Below are positions 1-12,325 of a stretch of 64,000 bases of DNA, piece after piece. Both the position numbers and the translations under genes were made by a program. The stretch is taken from contig JAKSZT010054304.1 in assembly GCA_026826555.1 (NCBI GenBank), positions 32,246,011 through 32,310,010 on the forward strand. Direction: 5' to 3'. The DNA is from Tolypeutes matacus. Lineage: Eukaryota > Chordata > Mammalia > Cingulata > Chlamyphoridae. Under the pieces are notes generated by a model that did not search any database, was not told the origin of the DNA, and saw nothing but the letters and a program-made list of their open reading frames with translations. Positions within the stretch are counted from its first letter, which is position 1; each line of letters begins with the position of its first letter.

Positions 1-690
1 CGAATATTTTTTCCCATTGGCTAGGCTGCCTTTTTATTTTCTTAATAACATCCTTAGAGGTGCAGAAGTTTTTAATTTTGAGGAGATCCCATTTATCAAT
101 TTTTTCTCTTGCTGCTCGTGCTTTGGCTGTGAAGTTCATGAAACCATTTCCTGTTACAAGGTCCTGTAGATGTTTCCCTACATTATCTTCCAAGGTTTTT
201 ATGGTTTTGGCTCCTATATTTAGATCTTTGATCCATCTTGAGTTGATTTTTGTACAAGGTGTGAGATGGTATTCTTCTCTCATTCTTTTGGATATGGATA
301 TCCAGTTCTCCAAGCACCACTTGTTAAAGAGGCCACTCTCTCCCAACTGAGTGGGCTTCGTGGCCTTGTCAAATATTCAGATGCGAGGATCTATATCAGA
401 ACTCTCATTCGGTTCCCTTGGTCAGTAAGTCTATCCTTGTGCCAATACCATGCAGTTTTGATCACTGTAGCTTTGTAGTATGTTTTAAAGTCAGGTAATG
501 TGATACCTTCAACTTCATTTTTCTTTTTCAATATATCTTTGGCAATTCGGGGCCTCTTGCCTTTCCAAATATATTTTATGGTTAGTTTTTCCAGTTCCTT
601 AAAAAATACAGTGTTGACTTTAATTTGGATTGCATTAAATCTGTAGATTAGTTTGGGTAGGATAGACATCTTGATGATGTTTAGTCAGCA
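1..690 (-). mobile_element. L1 fragment, ORF2 region after the reverse transcriptase
   Basis: This is a minus-strand piece of L1 ORF2, the endonuclease/reverse transcriptase of the LINE-1 retrotransposon. The clearest stretch is 391-669, a 92-codon open frame with features typical of ORF2 just after the RT core: an IYRFNAI segment, [16 protein letters not shown], then [20 protein letters not shown]. Further ORF2-like sequence lies in 1-390 but in shifted frames with stops. The element runs off the left edge of the window and loses similarity near 680-700, so it lacks the RT active site and all of ORF1. It is dead. Confidence 0.85.
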
Positions 691-1043
691 CATGATGATC
701 ATTGGTGGTTCTTTCCGTATAGCTGTCTCTTTCAACCTACACTTGCCTGTGATTCTGGTCTGGCCAGAGTCGAGATTCAAAGTAAGTTCTGTTGGCCAAA
801 TTCTCAGAAGAGAAACCACTCTCCACCCTCCATCACATCCTCCTTATTCCTAGGGAGGAAGATGTCCATTCCTTTCTCGGTTAGGTGCAGTGAGCTAGGG
901 GATGGGTGCCATTCCCAGCTCCAGTCATTAGTAACTCATAGTTTTCATTTTGACTTCTCTCTATCCTTCACCTTACTGGAGGTTGTGCAGTGTTCTCCTG
1001 GTCTACAAATCCCCAAAGTAGCTCCCTTGTTCAGCTTTTTGCC
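691..1043. other. unassigned sequence, moderate GC
   Basis: There is no recognisable gene or element here. The stretch is less AT-rich than its surroundings and continues past the retrocopy at 1060-1515, because the retrocopy's TSD joins the two flanks. It might be an older L1 5' region or LTR, but I could not match it. Confidence 0.4.
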
Positions 1044-1059
1044 CATCTGCATTGTTTTT

Positions 1060-1515
1060 TTTTTTTTTTTTTTTTTTTTTGCAGTTCATGTAAAAATTTA
1101 TTTGGCCAAAATGTAGAAAAAGTGCTATGATTCCATATGATACAGTTGCAAGAAAAGTGTGGATTTTATTCAGTTACTCTATTTACTAGTGTATCTCCTG
1201 GGTAGTGTGATGCTTAATAAATAGGAGTGATGGGCAGGGGATTTGGATAAACTAGAAGCAGGGTTACTTTTGAGCCAGAGTTGTAAACTTGAGTTGGCCC
1301 CCACAGTTCTGGGGAATGTGGAATGTTTCAGCTCTGAGATGTTAACTGAGAAAGCAGAAATATAACAAAGCCAAAATATGCAGGGTGAAGAACATAAACT
1401 GCTGGACCACCGTTGGTCACACTATAGGAGGCCACGGACCATTGTATTAAAACAGGTCGGGATTTTCCATCCAGAGCCAGAAAAAAAAAGAACTATTGTG
1501 GGAAGGCATAAACCA
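1060..1515 (-). pseudogene. processed retrocopy of an unidentified mRNA 3' end
   Basis: A poly-T run (about 1055-1080) reads as a poly-A tail on the minus strand. Upstream of it on that strand is a canonical AATAAA signal (complement at 1097-1102), about 17 bases before the tail. The insert is bounded by a perfect 16-base direct repeat, CATCTGCATTGTTTTT, at 1044-1059 and 1516-1531. On the minus strand this repeat begins with AAAAA, as expected for L1-endonuclease target-primed insertion. The body has no protein similarity I recognise, so it is probably a 5'-truncated 3'UTR. I do not know the parent gene. Confidence 0.8.
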
Positions 1516-1531
1516 CATCTGCATTGTTTTT

Positions 1532-3034
1532 ATGAGAGTTTAGCCCTGCCTACCTACTTCAATGCCATCGTCTTGGTTTCCCACTTTATACAGAGTTTCT
1601 ACCAATGTGATCAACTAGTACAGAAAACCCCATTGATTTATGCTTATTTGGGGAACCCAGGAAGAAGGGAAGGTGGACTGAGAAGAAAACAAAACAAAAC
1701 AAAATTAAAACAAAATTGTTGCTTATCTCCTGGAGGACTCTATGGCATCTCTCTCTCAGGAAGTAAGATCTGTGAAAGGATACAGTGTTCCTGAGGAGAT
1801 AGTAGTAACAAAAATGTTACTCCCTTAATTAAATCTTAATCTTCATTGTATATAAGGCCATTCTCATGTTTGTCCTTCAAAATGGTAAAGTAGGAGATGG
1901 CAAGTTTACTGCCCTGGAATATAATTAACATTTGTTGAATTGTGCCCTCATTAAATCATACTTCACTGTTGAATGAGAAGAGTTTTGAGATCAAGTTATG
2001 CAACCCACTGATACTCTGTTTTTGAAAGTTTCCACAATAGATCCTGCTGTTTGTATTCAACTTGTGGCATTGTGGTGTCATGTAACATATGACTTCATCC
2101 ACTACCTTCAAGTGCTTTGCTGGCATTTTTTCTTGTATGACTTTCGATGGTATCATTTTTTAATCCTATAGCTAATTTATCTCCCCAAATTTTGACAGCA
2201 ATGAAAAAAAAATACACACAAGTTAGATTACTCTATCCTATTCTATGTTTATCTTTCTTTCTTTTTTTTTTTTTTTTAATTTTGAGACATGTTTCCAAGA
2301 GTCTTAGATCCTTCTGATTTATATAATTTGTAGAATTTGTAGGCCTGCCACCTTGATTGGAACCTTGGAATCTGTTCCTACATCATCTTGGAAATTTTTG
2401 TGATTCCTTCATTTATTGCCTCACCAGTTCTCTGAACCCATGCCTCTTCTTTCTGTTTTATTTCACTCGTTTTGACAGAACATTTTCTCCACTAATTTTG
2501 AGAATTGGTTCTTTGGATATAACTTTTCTCAGTCTGTATATGTCTAAAAATATCCTTAAAAATTATCTCATACTTAACTGATATTACGGATAGGTTTCAA
2601 ATTACAGTTTGAAAGTCAACTTCTCTCAAAATTTAGAGGGCATTTACTTCTTGTATTTAGTGTTGGAAAGTTCAATCTGATTCTTACATCATTTTTTTTT
2701 TTTTTAATTTCTCTCCTGATTTTTGAGACCTTAATTGATAATCTGTATCTCCAAGTTTTCCATTATTTTATGATAAACTGCAATTGGTGGTATATATACA
2801 CACATGTTATGTTGGGAATTTTCAGTTTGGTAACTTCTGCCCATTAATTATTGTTTCTTTTTGTGAGTGTTTTTAAAATAATCATTACTTCTTTAATTTC
2901 TTGGTTTTATCTTTCAATGGCTATATTTATTTGGATACTTGATTTTCAAAGTAAATCATTCATATCAGTTTGTGTTAATTTGGCTGAAAATATCAAAGGT
3001 CTAAAAATGGATAGTTTTCTTTTTATTGGGAGTT
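1532..3034. other. unassigned AT-rich sequence
   Basis: I recognise no gene here. It contains T-rich runs near 2262-2280 and 2692-2705 and only chance-length open frames. A 66-codon minus-strand frame at 1956-2156 has no similarity I know. Parts may be old, decayed LINE sequence. Confidence 0.4.
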
Positions 3035-3720
3035 GTTAACTTACAAAAAAACATGCATAAATGCAGAATTCCCATACATCACCCTACCATCAACACTTTG
3101 TATTGTTGTGGGACTTTTGTTACAAATTATGAAAAAATGTCATTAAAATAGTACTGCTAACTATAGTCCAAAGCTTACATTTAGTGTACTTTTTCCACAA
3201 GTAACGCTGTTATTAACACCATGCATTAGTATTGCAATATCATAGTTCAAGAAAGGATGCTCTTATATTTGTACTGTTAACCACAGTCCATCATCTACCA
3301 CATGGTTCATTGTATTCATTGTGTGATATAGTTTCATGCATTGTATACTCCATCCAAAAAGTACACTAGTCAATCTCAGTTTTGTCACCAAGTTACACTG
3401 TCATCGCCTCAGTCAATTTTAGAACATTTTCCTTAATCTAATGGAAAAAACTTCTTGCTTCCTATTATTGTCACTTACTATTGATATAGTATCTTCTTTG
3501 TTATTGGTGTAAGAATATTACAATATTGATGTTAACTATAGTCCATAAATTATTTTAATTGTATTTTCCAATGTATCAACATATTCTTAACTCCATGTAA
3601 TAGTGAGGTACATGTGTTCTGGTTCATAGAAGAACATTCTTGTGTTTGTACTCTTAACCACAATCCTCATCCACCACCAAATTCACTATATAATACAGTC
3701 TGGACATTATTCTATAGCTT
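3035..3720 (-). mobile_element. L1 3'UTR-like fragment
   Basis: Phrases here recur in the 3'UTR of the L1 at 16.7-17.4 kb: an aaaacatgcat...agaattccc start, a 'tttgttacaaattatg' block, repeated 'aaccacagtcc' blocks and an 'ataatacagtc' block. The shared order and orientation indicate a minus-strand L1 3' end. It is diverged and partly rearranged, with no coding sequence. The left boundary is where this similarity begins and is approximate. Confidence 0.6.
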
Positions 3721-4227
3721 TCTTTCAACAGTATAGCACTCTATTTTTATGGAGGTAGGATTTACTATTCGTCTGTTTTCTATGTTTTTGTTGTTGTTGT
3801 TGTTTGTCTATTTCATGGAATAACATTGCTTCTTGAATTTTAGTTATCATACATAGATTCCTGCCTTGGAAAAAAAGAGGAATTCTTAAAGAATGATGCA
3901 TTAATTCCATTTGAGGAAATATCCCAGAAATCACCTATCATATTATATTTACACCATCTAGAACTTAATTTATCTAACTAAAAGGATATCTCAAAAATAT
4001 GGGATTCATTTTGTAGCTTACCCACTGTATCCAGATAAAATTTTGTGCTTTTGTTACTGAAAGGTATAGATAGTAGTTTCTGCCATATCATGTTATTAAC
4101 TGGCTTACTTTTTTCTCCTAATTTTAATCTTTACACATTTTACACTATAGAAGATTTTCTCAATTTTATCTTCCAACATTTCTATTTTCATTTACATTTT
4201 CTTCCTCTAAAATTGTCATTGGTGTCA
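3721..4227. other. unassigned AT-rich sequence
   Basis: Nothing recognised. It includes a short (TTG)n-like run near 3790-3812. The right part could be the decayed 3' portion of the Tigger element that is clear from 4228 onward, but I cannot align it. Confidence 0.35.
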
Positions 4228-4996
4228 AAATGACTCTGATTCACTGACTGCAGAATGGATATTGTTAGCAGACATGAAAACAACACTAATCTCATTGTAC
4301 ATCTCCATCAGAGCTCTTGGGTGACCAGGTGCATTGTCAAAGAGCAGAAATATTTTCAAAGGAATCACTTTTTCTGAGCAATAGTTCTCCACAGTTGGCT
4401 TAAAATATTAAGTGAACCATGTTGTAAACAGATGTGTTGTCATGCAGGCTTTGTTTTTCCATTTACAGAAGACAGGGAGAGTGGATTTAATATAAATCTT
4501 AAGGGCCTTAGGATTTTCAGAATAATAAATGAACTTTGGCTTCAAATTAAAGTCACCAGCTTAATTAGCCCCTAACAAGAGAGCCAGCCTGTGCTTTGAA
4601 GTTTTGAAGGCAGACATTGGTTTCTCCTCTCTAGTTCTGAAAGTCCTAGATGACAACTTCATCCAATATAAGGGTGTTTCATCTACAATGAAATCTGATG
4701 TTTAGTGTATCCACCTCTATCAATTATCTTCACTATATCTTCTTGATAATTTGCTGCAGCTTTTACATCAGAACTTGATACTTCATCTTGAACTTTTGTG
4801 TTAATAGAGATGGCTTCTTTCCTTAAATCTCATGACCAACCTCTGCTAGCTTCAAACTTTTCTTGTGCAGCTTCCTCACCTCTCTCAACCTTCAAAGAAT
4901 TGAAGAGCATTAGTGTCTCATTCTGGATTAAGTTTTGGCTTGGGGAATGTTGTCTTCTATCCAGACAACTAAAACTTTCTATCAGGAATAAAGCTT
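4228..4996 (-). pseudogene. Tigger1-like DNA transposon, transposase C-terminal half
   Basis: The minus strand encodes a degenerate pogo-type (Tigger1) transposase, a cut-and-paste DDE/D enzyme that moves TA-flanked elements. Recognisable pieces, in order, are NYQEDIVKIIDRGGYTK (about 4710-4760), a GDFNLKPKFIYYSENPKALK segment (about 4490-4550), a TLPVFCKWKNKA segment, and [20 protein letters not shown] (about 4290-4350), which holds one catalytic Asp of the family. Stops and frameshifts separate these blocks. The element continues at 5505 beyond an inserted LTR, and its 3' end is decayed or missing left of 4228. Confidence 0.85.
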
Positions 4997-5504
4997 ATTT
5001 TATTTTCTTTGAATACCCAAACAAATACCATGCAGTGATTGAGTATAAAAAGTGGGAATTTATTTGTTCACAGTTGTGAGACTAAGCAAGTTCAACCCAA
5101 GGAATCTTTAAGGCAATGCTTTCTTTCCAAAGACTGTGGCTTTCTGGTGATGGCTGCTGGCAATCCCTGGCCCTTAGCTTGTTATATGGCAAGGTGCATG
5201 AAGCACTCTTCTGGCCTCTTCCTTCTCTTTCAGGCTCCATTGATTTCAGCTTCAGGATGTTCCCACTGTGGCTTTTTCTCTCTGTCTGGATTTCATTCCA
5301 TTCATAAAGGATTCCAGGAATAAGATTAATAAGACCCATTCTGATTGAACTGGGCCACACCTTAACTGAAGTAACTTCATCCAAAAGTCCTACTTACAAT
5401 GAGTTCACACCCACAGAAATGGATTAAGTTTAAGAACATGTTTCTCTGTACATGTAAGAACATGCATCTCATGTTTCATGTATATACAGCACCAAGCCAC
5501 CACA
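4997..5504 (-). mobile_element. solo LTR, ERVL/MaLR-like, inserted in Tigger1
   Basis: Read on the minus strand this begins TGTGGTGGCTTGG at 5504, passes through an aacatgttcttaaacttaatcc block and an aaggtgtggccca block, and ends near 4997. The same motifs recur in the LTRs at 15.3, 41.0 and 57.9 kb. It interrupts the Tigger1 transposon: sequence left of 4997 and right of 5505 joins into continuous transposon. I see only an imperfect 5-base target repeat (AGCTT / GGTTG). Open frames inside it, such as 5082-5384, are chance. Confidence 0.75.
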
Positions 5505-6150
5505 GGTTGTTTTGCTTTCTAATCATGTGTGTGTTCACTGGAGTAGTACTTTTAATTTCCTTCAAGAATTTTTCCTTTGCATTCATAACTTGGCTAACTG
5601 CTTTTGCAAGATGCTTAGCTATTGGCCTCTTTCAACTTTTGACATTCCCCCCTCACTAAGAAAATCACTTCTATCTTTTGATTTAAAGTTAGAGATATGA
5701 GATTCTTATTTTCATTTGAGCAGTTAGAGGCCATTTCAGGGTTATTAAGTGATCTAATTTCAATATTCTTGTGTCTCAAGGAATAAGGAGGTCCAGCAAG
5801 AGGTAGAAAGATGGGTGAATATCCTGTTGGTGGAGTCATCAGAATACACACAACAGTTATCAATTAAATTTACTGTTTTAAATAGGTTTCGTTCTTGGTG
5901 CCCCAAAACAATTAGAATAGAAACATTAAAAATAACTTATCACAGATAATCAGAATAGATATAATAATAATTTAAAAAAACTGAAATATTGTGGAGTTAC
6001 AAAAAAGTGACACAAAGACACACAGTGATTGCATGTTGGATAAAATGACAGATAGAGTCGTTCAATGCAGGGCTGCAATGAACCTTCAATTTTAAAAAAT
6101 GCAATAACTGTGAAGTGCAAAAAGGTAAAGAGAAATACAAGGTATTCCTA
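5505..6150 (-). mobile_element. Tigger1-like DNA transposon, 5' end and left part of transposase
   Basis: This continues the transposon at 4228-4996 after the LTR. I recognise the Tigger1 start region by eye: the 'cataacttggctaactg' block near 5583, the 'tagaggccatt' block near 5726, the 'caatattcttgtgtctcaagg' block near 5760, and a gccccaaaacaattagaatag block near 5900. The terminal inverted repeat lies near 6110-6150, in a degenerate form ending ggtattccta. Many small indels make it inactive. Confidence 0.85.
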
Positions 6151-6890
6151 CAACAATCAGTCCAGTGCTTGCTTTACCAAACAACTCAACATCATAATCT
6201 AGCCAATTTGACACATATACTTAACCATCACGCAAGAAGATTCCTAATGAAGATTATTTAAGGGACCAAAAGCAAAGTTTGAACGAGGAGTGTTTCACAG
6301 ATCTGGTGATTACTTGTTACAATAGCTCTATGATAACCAAAATTCTTCTAGGTTTATGGGAACTAGTTTTAACTGATGCAATTGGCAAACAAAAAGAAGA
6401 AAGTCAGTGGCATAGAAAATAATATCTAAAAAAGACATATTATTTAATTAATTAGTACACTAACTATACAATGTAAGTATTTTTCAATGCAAACTGCGCT
6501 GTATTAAATAAAAGGCATCTATGTTGAAAATAAAAAGTATACCCCCTTAAAAATAAGTATACCCCTATTTCACACTATGTGCAGATATAAACTCATAATG
6601 CATTTAAACTAGCCAAATAAAGCAAAATAACTTAAAAGTTTTTTTAAAGACTCAAATGTACAGTCGCAATATGGAAGAAACTGCTTGACAAAGTGTGGAC
6701 TCAAAAAAATATTAAAAGAAAAACAAAAGCATAGAGCTACTTGAATAAGTAAAATTTGTAATTTTTCTGTAGGAAACATTCTTTATATTAAGCCAATAGA
6801 TAAATTTTAAGTTTGTAAAGCAGAAAACTGACAAAAGTTTCATAACTGCAGTAAACAAAGTGTTCTTAAAATTGATATTAAAATATCAAA
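6151..6890. other. unassigned AT-rich sequence
   Basis: No gene, no clear repeat and no open frame of note. Sequence just past 6150 is the flank of the Tigger1 terminal repeat. Confidence 0.4.
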
Positions 6891-7480
6891 AGACTAGTGA
6901 AATATAAAGGGGGTTAAAAGGAAATAATTTACCCAAGTAAATGACCAACCAATTAAGAAAAAGCCCATACCAATAGTGGTCAGCAAATTTAAATTCAAAT
7001 AATAATGAGCTATCACTTATCACCACTATATACCCATTTGAGTGGTATTTAAAAAGTAAACACGAGGCAAATTACTCCAATGCTTCCACCACACATTGTT
7101 CTTAGATATAAAAATTGCTAAACTCTATTGGAAAGCAATTAGTCAACATGCATTTACATTAAATTTCCTTACATTTACTGGGGATGATTCTATAATAAAA
7201 ATAGATTTACTTAAATATACTGGGGCAAATTCTAAAATAAAAAGCAGGTATTGCAAAATTATATTTGTATCAGATTATATGTGAATGTGTCAATATGGAT
7301 ATTGTACCTGAAAATATAGAATTCATTAAATATAGAGAGAGTGGTTGAGAAAAATATAATATCTTTCTATGTGAGTCAATCAAGTAGTAGAGAAAATGGA
7401 ATCGATAATTCTATACTAATTTAAATCAAAGAAGAACCTAAAAGGATCCAATACATCTGTACATGATGGAAATAGAGAAA
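6891..7480 (+). mobile_element. old L1 3' fragment
   Basis: From about 6960 the sequence follows the plus-strand pattern of an ancient L1 ORF2 C-terminus and 3' end: aaattcaaataataatgagctatcacttatcacc, matching the usual 'aatgagataccactt' block, then 'ttggaaagcaatta' and later degraded 3'UTR. It is highly diverged with no surviving frame. The limits are approximate. Confidence 0.55.
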
Positions 7481-9261
7481 GGACGAAAGAAAACTCACCT
7501 GTTTATTGGCAATGGTAATAGGTTGTGAGAAAAAGACACTGATGAGCAGTTGTTTTTTATACATCTTCGTATTGCTTCACTTGTAATCAGAAGAATGTAT
7601 TATCTTGTAATTTTAAAACATCAGATAGTGGAGCACTGCTATGAGGAAATTTTTATCATTAATTCTGTAAAACTTGTCTACTTTATTCAGAAACATATTA
7701 TACTTGTATATATAAAGACAATTATGGTCTTGTCTTGGCATATATGCCCATGTTATAATGTGATGGGAGATACAGGATAGTAATTCAACCACCATAAAAT
7801 AGTAGAAAATTACTATATGCAAAGATTGTTATGGAAAATATATCAGGGTTAGAAGAAATGTGAATAATGATTTACAATGTGCTTCTAGAAAGAAGATATT
7901 TGAGCATTCCTGAAAGGCTACTATGGGTTTATCTACACAGAGAAGGTGGCAGCCAGCAAACAGGACAAGACACCATGGACAAAAGCATAGAGCACCAAGT
8001 ACCACAATACATTGAATTGTATGGCTAGAGTGAAGGATGCATTTGTAGGAATGCTGAAACATATCAGAAAGGAAACTTTTATGGAAACCGATAAATACAA
8101 TAAGGTTCAAAAATATGTGCCATTGTTTATTGTCTGTTCCACATAAATTGGCTAAGTGTGGCATTGACAAAGTCAAATATTTGTTAGGAACCAAACTGAT
8201 ATGAGTATTTCAACTTCCCTTGTCTTGATGTCCTTCAATAAATATATTACCATATGTTCATAAGGAAAAAATTGTTACTAAATTTTCAATAAGTTTTATG
8301 AAAACATAAGATAAAAATTTCCAGGAAAAAACAGTCTTAGCATCAACTATCACCAGTATTACTTTATAAATACTGGCTCAAAAAGGATATCTAATCACAT
8401 TTGCTCTGGGTTTCTGTTGTTGTTTTTGCTAATGTGTATTAATTAAGCCATAATTTGATTTTCTAAAAGCTAATTTTTTGATGAAAATGCTATTAACAGA
8501 GGCTAATGGTGAATTCATAAATTAAGTGAACCATTGCATAGCTCATTAAAAATAAATAGTATGGAGTTAAACAAACTAATGGGGAAAATTAATGAACATA
8601 AAGTATACTGAATGTTAGGCTCTTATTTTTCAAATAATCACACTAGAGCTTATGAAGTTATGAAATATTTGACAAAACAAGAATTTTTAAATTCTCAAAG
8701 GTTTATAAAGATATTTGAAAAAAATCTATTCTGAAAATTTTTGCCATATTTTGACCTAGCAATTCTTAATGTTTTGTGCTTTTTAGTTTTTCTGATTTCC
8801 CACTCTTCTTAATATTATATTGAGAATTTTCTATAATTTTGTCTTGTTGAATTCCCCGTATATTGAACTGCCTCACTTGCAGAGAATAAATACTGGTTAA
8901 ATAATTAAATAGTTAAATAGTTAAAAATCAAAAGTTCTATTACTACAGAAAATGGGGAAACAAATATTGGGAGCATAATTTTTCAAACAATTTTTATTAA
9001 GTGTAAGAAATAAAAATGATAAAATTTTACTTCTAATTCTAAGGTATGATAAATTGAGCTACTCTCTATTTAGCAACTTTCATTCAAACTGCTCATAAAT
9101 AAATGTTAATAACAAATGACAGATCATAATTTTTAATGGTGCCATATAAAAATTCAGAAAAAAAATAAGATACTTAAAATAGCTTTACTTGCTTATAGAG
9201 TTGAGAACTTTAACTTTTAAATACCTAAATATCTGTGTTGTTCAAATTTGTCTTTGACTTG
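7481..9261. other. unassigned AT-rich sequence
   Basis: I see no gene. A 121-codon minus-strand open frame (7829-8194) begins with ATG but has no similarity I recognise, no clear codon bias and a cysteine- and phenylalanine-rich composition typical of chance frames in AT-rich DNA. It may contain old repeats that I cannot place. Confidence 0.4.
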
Positions 9262-9420
9262 GTGTGATAGGTTGAATTATATACCCCAGAAATAAACATG
9301 TTCTTAATCATAACCTATATATTACATCATAGTTCTCACATTCCATATGCAGAGGCTGATAATAAGACAAAAAAATGTAATAAGGAAGTGAAAGTTTAGA
9401 AAAGGAACCTAGCCATATGA
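9262..9420 (+). mobile_element. possible LTR fragment (MLT1/ERVL-like)
   Basis: The start tgtgataggttgaattatat followed by accccagaaataaacatgttctta resembles the first 50 bases of MLT1/ERVL-type LTRs. The rest (cctagccatatgagatgtga) is compatible but weak. No target duplication was found. Confidence 0.4.
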
Positions 9421-9517
9421 GATGTGACAGTGACTCCATCAAAAATTGCATATATATTTATATATCATTTTGCAAATGTTAGTATGTATTGTGAAAATTT
9501 TGATTTTTACCCACAAT

Positions 9518-9550
9518 AAAAAAAAAAAAAAAGCAAAAAAAAAAAAAAAA
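9518..9550. repeat. A-rich simple repeat
   Basis: Two runs of A interrupted by gc, about 33 bases. No body that looks like a retroposed element could be identified upstream. Confidence 0.8.
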
Positions 9551-10170
9551 TCGAGCAATAGATGAAAAGCATGGGATCAGTGTTAGAAAAAAAATGACAA
9601 TGTGTTTCAACTAATTCATATAGTAATACATGGAGTGTTATTGAATTCTGTTATTAATTCAATGTTTTGGAAATTCAAAAGAAGCCATTAAAACAGATTT
9701 TAATGTGAAATCCCCGTTTTAATATTGTCAACAAATACAATATTTAATGGCAAGTTTCTATATTTTTCAGACTAAATAAAAACCACAAAAAGTATATCTG
9801 ACTTTCTCATACAACCCACAAGTCAAGGTCTAAAACCCTGGTACCAATTAAATTATTTAATACCAGGATTCAGTATTGTTGAGATATTTATACTCAACTT
9901 TCTCTTCTTGTAAGGAACTACCTGAATGCTCAGTCCATCCCTTAAATTGGCCTTGCTTTATAATATTGTGGCTTAAAATTACCTTAAGTTGAAAGTTCTT
10001 GACAATCCTTGTATTCTTTGATAAATTAAATGTTTCTTGGATATATTGTATTGTATTGATGCATATTCCCATAAAAGTATTATTCCACCCATATTTTTAA
10101 ATTTTGTATATTAATGAGGCTCCAAATTTAATACAAACCTATGAAAATTTCAGAAGCACTACTTATTCAT
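9551..10170. other. unassigned AT-rich sequence
   Basis: No gene or repeat recognised. The 71-codon minus-strand frame at 9857-10072 has no known similarity. Confidence 0.4.
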
Positions 10171-10679
10171 TGTGCTGGTTTGAATCTTTTGTGGACCCCA
10201 CAAAATCCTGTTCTTAAAGTTCATTCATTCCTGTGCATGTAAACCTATTGCAGGTGGGACCTTTTGATTAAATCACATCAGTTAAGGGCCTTTGATTAGA
10301 TTGCATGACCCAAGGAAGGTCTTAATTCTCTTACTGGACTTGTTTATAAAAACAGAGGAATAAAAAGATGCAGGTGCAGATAAAAGCTGCAGAGACAGAG
10401 AGAAGCCTCCAGAAACTGAAATTAATGAATCCAGGAGTGAGAAAAGCCACAGGCAGAGAAGCTGAAAGCTGAATGCAATGAAGCCCAGAGGAGAGATGAG
10501 CGAACCCTGCCATGTGCCTAATCGCCTACAGTTGAAGTTTGTTTCATCATCTCTGATAATGTCTTGATTTAAACACTTTCACAAACTCAGAACTGTAAGC
10601 TTTTAACCTAAAAATTCCAGTTGTAAAGCCCAACTCATTTCTGGTATATTGCATTTGCAACATTTAGTAAACTAAAACG
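10171..10679 (+). mobile_element. solo LTR, ERVL/MaLR-like
   Basis: It starts TGTGCTGGTTTGAATC and ends with a ttgcatttgcaacatttagtaaactaaaac-type terminus, the same terminal pattern as other LTRs in this window. The flanks TTCAT (10166-10170) and CTCAT (10680-10684) fit a 5-base target duplication with one change. Length is about 509 bases. No internal retroviral sequence adjoins it, so it is a solo LTR. Confidence 0.75.
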
Positions 10680-11168
10680 CTCATACTCACTCAAACATTA
10701 TGTCCACCTATATTGTAATCAAACTTTCACTTTGTTCTCATATGAGAAAAATGTTTACTTTTAATATAAGATAGACTTTGCCCCAAAATGTCATTTAAAA
10801 TCACAGATTTGTACTTTAAGCTTAACTATAGCTATAAAAAAATAATAAGGTATTCAATTTTGTAAATGGAATTAACAACAAATATATATATGAAATAATA
10901 AAAATTATTTGAGCGTAATTATTTCAAGAATCTCTATTTCCATTCTGAACATATCTCTTATGTTTCCTCCTTTCAATATCCTTCTCTGCATGTAGCTATC
11001 AGTCACACAATTAGAATCCAACAGAGTTTTCCAGGATGAAGTTAGAAAAGGAGAATTTAGACTTGAAATCTTGATATGCAAAATTGTAAAGTTGTAGAAT
11101 CTATGTAAGTAAGCCAGAGTTTAAAAAAAGACTCTTTGAAAAATATCTTTTGATTTTTGATTACTAAT
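10680..11168. other. unassigned AT-rich sequence
   Basis: Nothing recognised. Confidence 0.4.
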
Positions 11169-12240
11169 TTTTTTTTTCATTTATTAATTCCAGTTTTTTT
11201 GTTTGTTTGTTTGTTTTTTAGTGAGGTCCATTCATTGCAATGGATGAACACATTTTGGAGCATTGCCACTAAACGTGTACTAAAGTTTACATTGTAGTTT
11301 ACATTCTGTCTCATCCAATTATGCAGGTTATGGCAAAATATATAATGGGCTGCATCTGTTGTTGCATTGTCATTTTCAAGTTCCAAAAATGCCCCTATAT
11401 TACACCTGTTTTTCCCTCTCCCTGCCCTCAGAACCTCCAGTGGCCACTGCCTCCACATCAATGATATAACTTCTTCCATTGCTTGAATCACAGTAAGTCT
11501 ATAGTAGAACACCAGTAAGTCTACTTTAGTTCATAGTTCATTCCCCAATCTTGAGGATTCTGGAATGGCGATGTCCACTCCACCTCTAAATAAGGGGAGC
11601 TGCGATCCCATGGGGCTGATGGTTGGGACTCTCTTGCTTGCAGTTGTAGACTCTCTTGGTTCCTTAGTATGGTAGTTCTCCATCATCACCTCTTTTAAAT
11701 TGTCCTGAGTAAGACCAATGGACTGTAGAGCAGGTGTTGCAACTCTGTTGAGATTCAGAGCCCAGCTGGCACATAGGCAGCTCAATGATTTAAGTCTCTT
11801 GGGCATACACATACCGACTCTAGTACTAATTATAGGTTCAAATAGAAGGACAGAAGAGCCATGTCCACAACTGAGTCCACAACTGAGTCCAACTCTGTCA
11901 CACTGGGGGGCATAAATTCCAAAGTAGAGCCCACTGGCAAGGCACCAACCTCCTGAGCTATCTGCCCTGACTCTAGTGTCTGGATATCTCCAGAGCCCTC
12001 AGGAGCACTGCTGTTTGGGGTAGTATCAACTTTGGCAGTCAATGAGATTCTGCTGAGATATGCATAAGCATAACCTCTAGAATGACTTCCTGTTTCACTT
12101 TGAGTCTCTTAGCCATATAAACTCATTTGTCTTTACCTTTTCCCCCTTTTGGTCAAGGTTTTTTTCCAGTTGCATTGCTAGTTGGTGCTTGGTAGTAATC
12201 CCTCAATGAAGGTAGTTTTATATTGTATTTGAAATTCCAT
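11169..12240 (-). mobile_element. Xenarthra-type interspersed repeat, probably retrotransposon 3' region
   Basis: A T-rich left end (11169-11220, including gtttgtttgtttg) followed by about 1 kb of higher-GC, non-coding sequence suggests a minus-strand retrotransposon 3' end. From memory I associate the block around 11220-11480 (ccattcattgcaatggatga, gcaggttatggcaaaatata) and the block around 12100-12210 with an abundant xenarthran repeat, but I cannot verify the family. An L1-type 3'UTR is my best guess. The open frames at 11177-11512, 11531-11812 and 11830-12042 lie inside it and are not genes. Confidence 0.45.
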
Positions 12241-12325
12241 AAATGCTCTACACACAGATATGTGTATATAATGCACAAACACATAAACATATACATAAAT
12301 TTACATATATATGTGTGTGTTTAAG
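12241..12325. repeat. AC/AT-rich simple repeat
   Basis: Alternating purine-pyrimidine sequence (cacacagatatgtgtatata ... atatatatgtgtgtgt). It is imperfect. Confidence 0.7.

Noticed and set aside
7829..8194. 121-codon minus-strand frame
   Set aside because: No recognisable domain, and a composition expected of chance in AT-rich DNA. No neighbouring exon or promoter evidence.
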